Assembly (NCBI GenBank): GCA_021785155.1
Contig: JAJYGE010000054.1
Coordinates: forward strand, 1-7,979
Origin: Planctomycetota bacterium
GTDB lineage: Bacteria > Planctomycetota > Phycisphaerae > WQYP01
Length of the DNA: 7,979 nt
Direction: 5' to 3'
In this document: positions 5,455-7,979 of the stretch, piece after piece
Layout: every line of letters begins with the position of its first letter
Position numbering within the stretch: the stretch's first letter is position 1
Position numbers and translations under genes: made by a program
The notes under the pieces: model-generated
The model's database searches: none
Told to the model about the DNA's origin: nothing
Seen by the model: the letters and a program-made list of their open reading frames with translations, nothing else

Positions 5455-7698
5455 TTAACGATACGTCGCATGGTGCGGTGCGCGCGGATCATGGATGACC
5501 ATGCAGGCGTCTTCCACATACCCGTCGTCATGTTCGCCGATGGCCCGAATGTGGTTTTGCCCTTCTTTTAAAATTGTTTCCGACCAGACAAATACACCAT
5601 TGACGCCGTGCCGCAAACCGAGTGATTCGCCATTGAGTTTAAGCTCCACACGCTGGCAATTGGCATAGACCTTGAACACGGCGTGTTTATCCGGACGGCA
5701 GCTAAATCGACGGTCGGTGATATAAACAAACGGTTTTTGGGTCCACTGCGCTTTATAAAAGAAAAACGCATCCTTGCGGATTTTGCGGTCGCGGGTAACC
5801 AATCCCTTGTCATTTTTTGCGGGATGATCGCCCTCATGCCGGAATGCCGAAGCGAAGTCAAACATCACCCAGAGAAACGTACCCCATAGCCAGGGCCGCT
5901 GCTTTATCGCCGCCCAGGCGTGCTCATGCAACAAGGCCTGGTATTCCTCCGGATGCCAATACGCGCCGGGATTGGGTTGGACAACGTGCGTTTCATGTTG
6001 AAAAATGCTGGCTCCCGCACCATATTCACTTAGACCGATGCATCGGCCGGGTGCTTTGGTCTCAACGACTTTTCTCACGTCATCAAGTATTGCCGGAAAA
6101 TCGGTCATCTTGCCGTCGTACCATCCGGGATAACGGTTGAAGGCAATGATGTCCGTGAGGTAGCCGATGGGATTGGATTGGGATTGATCATCCGCGGCGG
6201 TGGTGGGGCGCGTAGGATCCAATCGCTTGGCTTCCGCGTTAAGTTCTGCCACCAGTTTATCGCCCATGAAATGCGGGCCGTTGTTACCCAGTTCGTTGTA
6301 CATGCTCCAGAAGCAGATGGACGGATGGTTGAAATTCTGTTTGATAAGCTCGCGCACCTGTTGCTGCTGATTGTGAGCAAATTGCTCATTATAAGCGACG
6401 CCGTTGACCAGCCCATCTTCAGCCCAAACCACCAGGCCCAGTTTGTCCGCGGCATCATACGATACCTGCGTGTGTTGGTAATGCGCCATGCGCACGCAAT
6501 TGGCACCAATTTCATGGATAATGTCCATATCTTGACGATAATCCGAATCACTCACGGCCCGTCCTTTGTTGGGCCGGTCCTCATGCGTACAGACGCCGCG
6601 GAGCGGATACGACTTGCCGTTGAGAAAAAAGCCGTTGTTGGGATCAAGGTGAAAAAAGCGCAACCCGATCGTCTGTGTCAGATGATCTGTGCGGCGTTTG
6701 TGATCGAAAATGTCCACCGTCACCTGATACAGATACGGGTCTTCCCGTCCATTCCATAAATGCGGATTAGAGAGCACAATATTGTGAACGCATTGCCCCG
6801 TGTCGCCCGCCGCGACAATGCGCGTTGCCGATCCCGTCAATACCACTTTGCCGGTGTGATCTGAAACGCGGTATTCCACATCCGCGGTTTTTGTTCGGCT
6901 TGATGCGTTGCGCAATACCGTGGTGATTTCCAGTTCCGCATGCTCCGGCGTCACCCTGACTTGCTTGACATATACGCCCGGACCTCCGTCGTCCAACGGG
7001 CTGATGGATAATTCATCTAAAATCAACAGTCGCACATGCCGGTATAAGCCGCCATCCATATTGAAATCACCGGACAGCGGAGCGATATGATCGGTGTACG
7101 CATTGTCCACGCGTACCGCGATAATATTCCGGCCATTGCGGTTAATGAAAGGTGTAATATCCACGCAGAATCCGGCGAAAGCGCCAATATGCCAGCCCGC
7201 GGCATGACCATTGCAGAAAATCTCCGAAATTGTACAGGCCGCTTCAAAATACAAAAAGAATTGCTTGCGCCCGTCGGCGGTTGCCGTGGGTGGCAATTCC
7301 AGTTCCTTACGATACCACGCGGGGCCGCGGTAATAAGGAGCGCCGGTTTGACCATCCATGCCGTTGTAAGTGTGCGGCAAATTTACTGTGGTCCATGCGG
7401 AATCATTGACATCAACGGCCTGCGCCCCCGGAAAACCATGCTTGAGGAATTTCCAGGCCTGATCAATGCGGATGTCAACACGGTCATCCGTCACAATGCC
7501 ACGATCTGTTGTTGACCCCATGACGCCTGCCGGATTATTACCTATGTCGCTGCATCCGGCAAACGCGGCGGTCGCCACCATCGCCAAGGTGCCAAATTTA
7601 ATTACATCGCGTCGCGACGCCATGGATGGTTCTTTATAAAGCGGGTGCTGCCGGTCATTGTCGCGGATCGCCGTTTGATTTGTTTTAGATTGTTTCAT
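5455..7698 (-). CDS. Exported glycoside hydrolase family 2, beta-galactosidase-like (Tat/lipoprotein signal)
   Basis: A 747-residue retaining glycosidase that would cleave beta-linked sugars from polysaccharides or oligosaccharides outside the cytoplasm. The N-terminus has a twin-arginine motif SRRDVIKF (28-35), a hydrophobic stretch and a lipobox-like AFAGC (45-49), so Tat export and lipid anchoring at Cys49 are predicted. Then come a sugar-binding jelly-roll domain (about 72-227), an Ig-like sandwich (about 242-345), the TIM barrel (about 352-650) and a C-terminal domain (about 655-735) resembling the DUF4982 type. GH2 landmarks are RGVCTHEDRPNKG (367-379), RMAHYQH (403-409), FNHPSICFWSMYNELG (456-471) with acid/base Glu469, and GLSEYGAGA (555-563) with nucleophile Glu558. 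The ATG at 7698 is chosen for its strong GGAAGG site. An internal ATG at 7623, directly before the Tat motif, is possible. The exact substrate (galactoside, glucuronide or other) is open. The gene stands alone between inverted repeat copies. Confidence 0.93.
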   Translation of the reverse strand: MKQSKTNQTAIRDNDRQHPLYKEPSMASRRDVIKFGTLAMVATAAFAGCSDIGNNPAGVMGSTTDRGIVTDDRVDIRIDQAWKFLKHGFPGAQAVDVNDSAWTTVNLPHTYNGMDGQTGAPYYRGPAWYRKELELPPTATADGRKQFFLYFEAACTISEIFCNGHAAGWHIGAFAGFCVDITPFINRNGRNIIAVRVDNAYTDHIAPLSGDFNMDGGLYRHVRLLILDELSISPLDDGGPGVYVKQVRVTPEHAELEITTVLRNASSRTKTADVEYRVSDHTGKVVLTGSATRIVAAGDTGQCVHNIVLSNPHLWNGREDPYLYQVTVDIFDHKRRTDHLTQTIGLRFFHLDPNNGFFLNGKSYPLRGVCTHEDRPNKGRAVSDSDYRQDMDIIHEIGANCVRMAHYQHTQVSYDAADKLGLVVWAEDGLVNGVAYNEQFAHNQQQQVRELIKQNFNHPSICFWSMYNELGNNGPHFMGDKLVAELNAEAKRLDPTRPTTAADDQSQSNPIGYLTDIIAFNRYPGWYDGKMTDFPAILDDVRKVVETKAPGRCIGLSEYGAGASIFQHETHVVQPNPGAYWHPEEYQALLHEHAWAAIKQRPWLWGTFLWVMFDFASAFRHEGDHPAKNDKGLVTRDRKIRKDAFFFYKAQWTQKPFVYITDRRFSCRPDKHAVFKVYANCQRVELKLNGESLGLRHGVNGVFVWSETILKEGQNHIRAIGEHDDGYVEDACMVIHDPRAPHHATYR

Positions 7699-7709
7699 GA
7701 TATGCACGA

Positions 7710-7715
7710 CCTTCC
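7710..7715 (-). promoter_or_regulatory. Ribosome binding site of the GH2 gene
   Basis: On the minus strand this reads GGAAGG (within GAAAGGAAGG, to 7719), 11 bases before the ATG at 7698. The spacing is a little long but the purine tract is the best nearby. Neither the upstream TTG at 7767 nor the internal ATG at 7623 has a comparable site, so it decides the start. Confidence 0.6.
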
Positions 7716-7732
7716 TTTCGCCAAAGATACAG

Positions 7733-7761
7733 ACGATACAGTGTCGGTATTCTCCTGTCAT
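7733..7761 (-). promoter_or_regulatory. Candidate promoter of the GH2 gene
   Basis: On the minus strand ATGACA (7756-7761) and TATCGT (7733-7738) are 17 bases apart and match consensus at five and four of six positions. Transcription would begin near 7726, giving a leader of about 28 bases. It lies between repeat copy C and the gene, so the gene would keep this promoter if the bracketed unit moved. Confidence 0.35.
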
Positions 7762-7787
7762 CTTCAAAGGTAAAACACAAAATTGTC

Positions 7788-7971
7788 GGGGTGTGTGACA
7801 CTTTACGCGGGTATGATTTTATTGCGCTGCAAACACGATACCCCGGAGCACCGTCATGGTAATGCGGTGCCGCTGGTCCGCGCGGGGGCTGACGGCCACC
7901 GGGTTATCACCACGGCGCTCGGGGGAGAGACTATTGCGCTATCCGTAACCCGCACAAAGTGTCACGCACCC
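7788..7971 (+). mobile_element. 184-bp terminal-inverted-repeat element (copy C)
   Basis: It runs from GGGGTGTGTGACACTTT (7788-7804) to AAAGTGTCACGCACCC (7956-7971), so the ends are near-perfect inverted repeats of about 16 bp. The core (about 7840-7925) is a long imperfect palindrome like that of copy B. It lies about 90 bases upstream of the GH2 start, in the opposite orientation to copy B and the same as copy A. The left flank (AAAATTGTC) and right flank (AGGTAGAA) show no target duplication. A short frame across it shares a peptide with a frame in copy B, explained by the DNA repeat itself. Confidence 0.88.
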
Positions 7972-7979
7972 AGGTAGAA

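Noticed and set aside
5245..7971. Classical composite transposon
   Set aside because: The bracketing repeats are too short to encode a transposase, none is found in the window, and the outer flanks show no target duplication. Only a non-autonomous unit can be proposed.
7783..7977. A 64-codon frame in copy C sharing the peptide PEHRHGNAVPLVRA with a minus-strand frame in copy B
   Set aside because: The shared peptide is the direct result of the shared DNA repeat. The rest of the frames diverges, and the frame begins at the repeat edge without a ribosome binding site.
1..7979. CRISPR array or tRNA/rRNA genes
   Set aside because: No short direct repeat at regular spacing was seen, and no tRNA arm signature or rRNA block was recognised on either strand.

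Overview
The window looks like chromosomal DNA of a bacterium from the Planctomycetes or a neighbouring PVC lineage. The grounds are indirect: a run of three EutN/CcmL-type microcompartment vertex genes, a secreted GH2 glycosidase with a combined Tat and lipoprotein signal, roomy intergenic regions and several families of palindromic repeats. No rRNA or tRNA gene is present to fix the taxonomy, so the phylum is an inference.

Layout. Positions 1-740 hold no gene that I trust. They contain the end of one repeat (1-88), a complete 274-bp inverted-repeat element (144-417) and a structured leader. Elongation factor G follows (741-2852, +) and ends at a strong intrinsic terminator (2892-2929). A 118-bp inverted-repeat insertion with perfect 9-bp flanking direct repeats (2956-3091) comes next. 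It lies immediately upstream of a near-consensus promoter (3110-3138). That promoter should drive a compact four-gene operon (3174-5086, +): three different BMC-P shell vertex proteins, then a UbiA-superfamily membrane prenyltransferase-like protein. Converging on the operon from the right is one large minus-strand gene (5455-7698) for an exported GH2 beta-galactosidase-like enzyme. The GH2 gene is bracketed by two inverted copies of a ~185-bp element with 16-bp terminal inverted repeats (5245-5429 and 7788-7971). The fragment at 1-88 is a third copy.

How the parts may work together. BMC-P pentamers cap the vertices of protein-shelled microcompartments. In Planctomycetes and Verrucomicrobia such compartments (the PVM type) process aldehydes from fucose and rhamnose breakdown. 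A secreted or lipid-anchored GH2 enzyme would release sugars from polysaccharides, so the two could belong to one carbohydrate-degrading lifestyle; this link is inference. No hexameric shell protein (BMC-H/T), aldolase or aldehyde dehydrogenase is visible here. The three vertex genes are therefore a satellite of a shell locus elsewhere, the edge of a locus that continues outside the window, or a vertex-only module with its own role. EF-G has its own terminator and is probably not functionally connected.

The most unusual content is the triple BMC-P plus prenyltransferase-like operon, and the density of three unrelated structured, MITE-like repeat families in under 8 kb with no transposase present.
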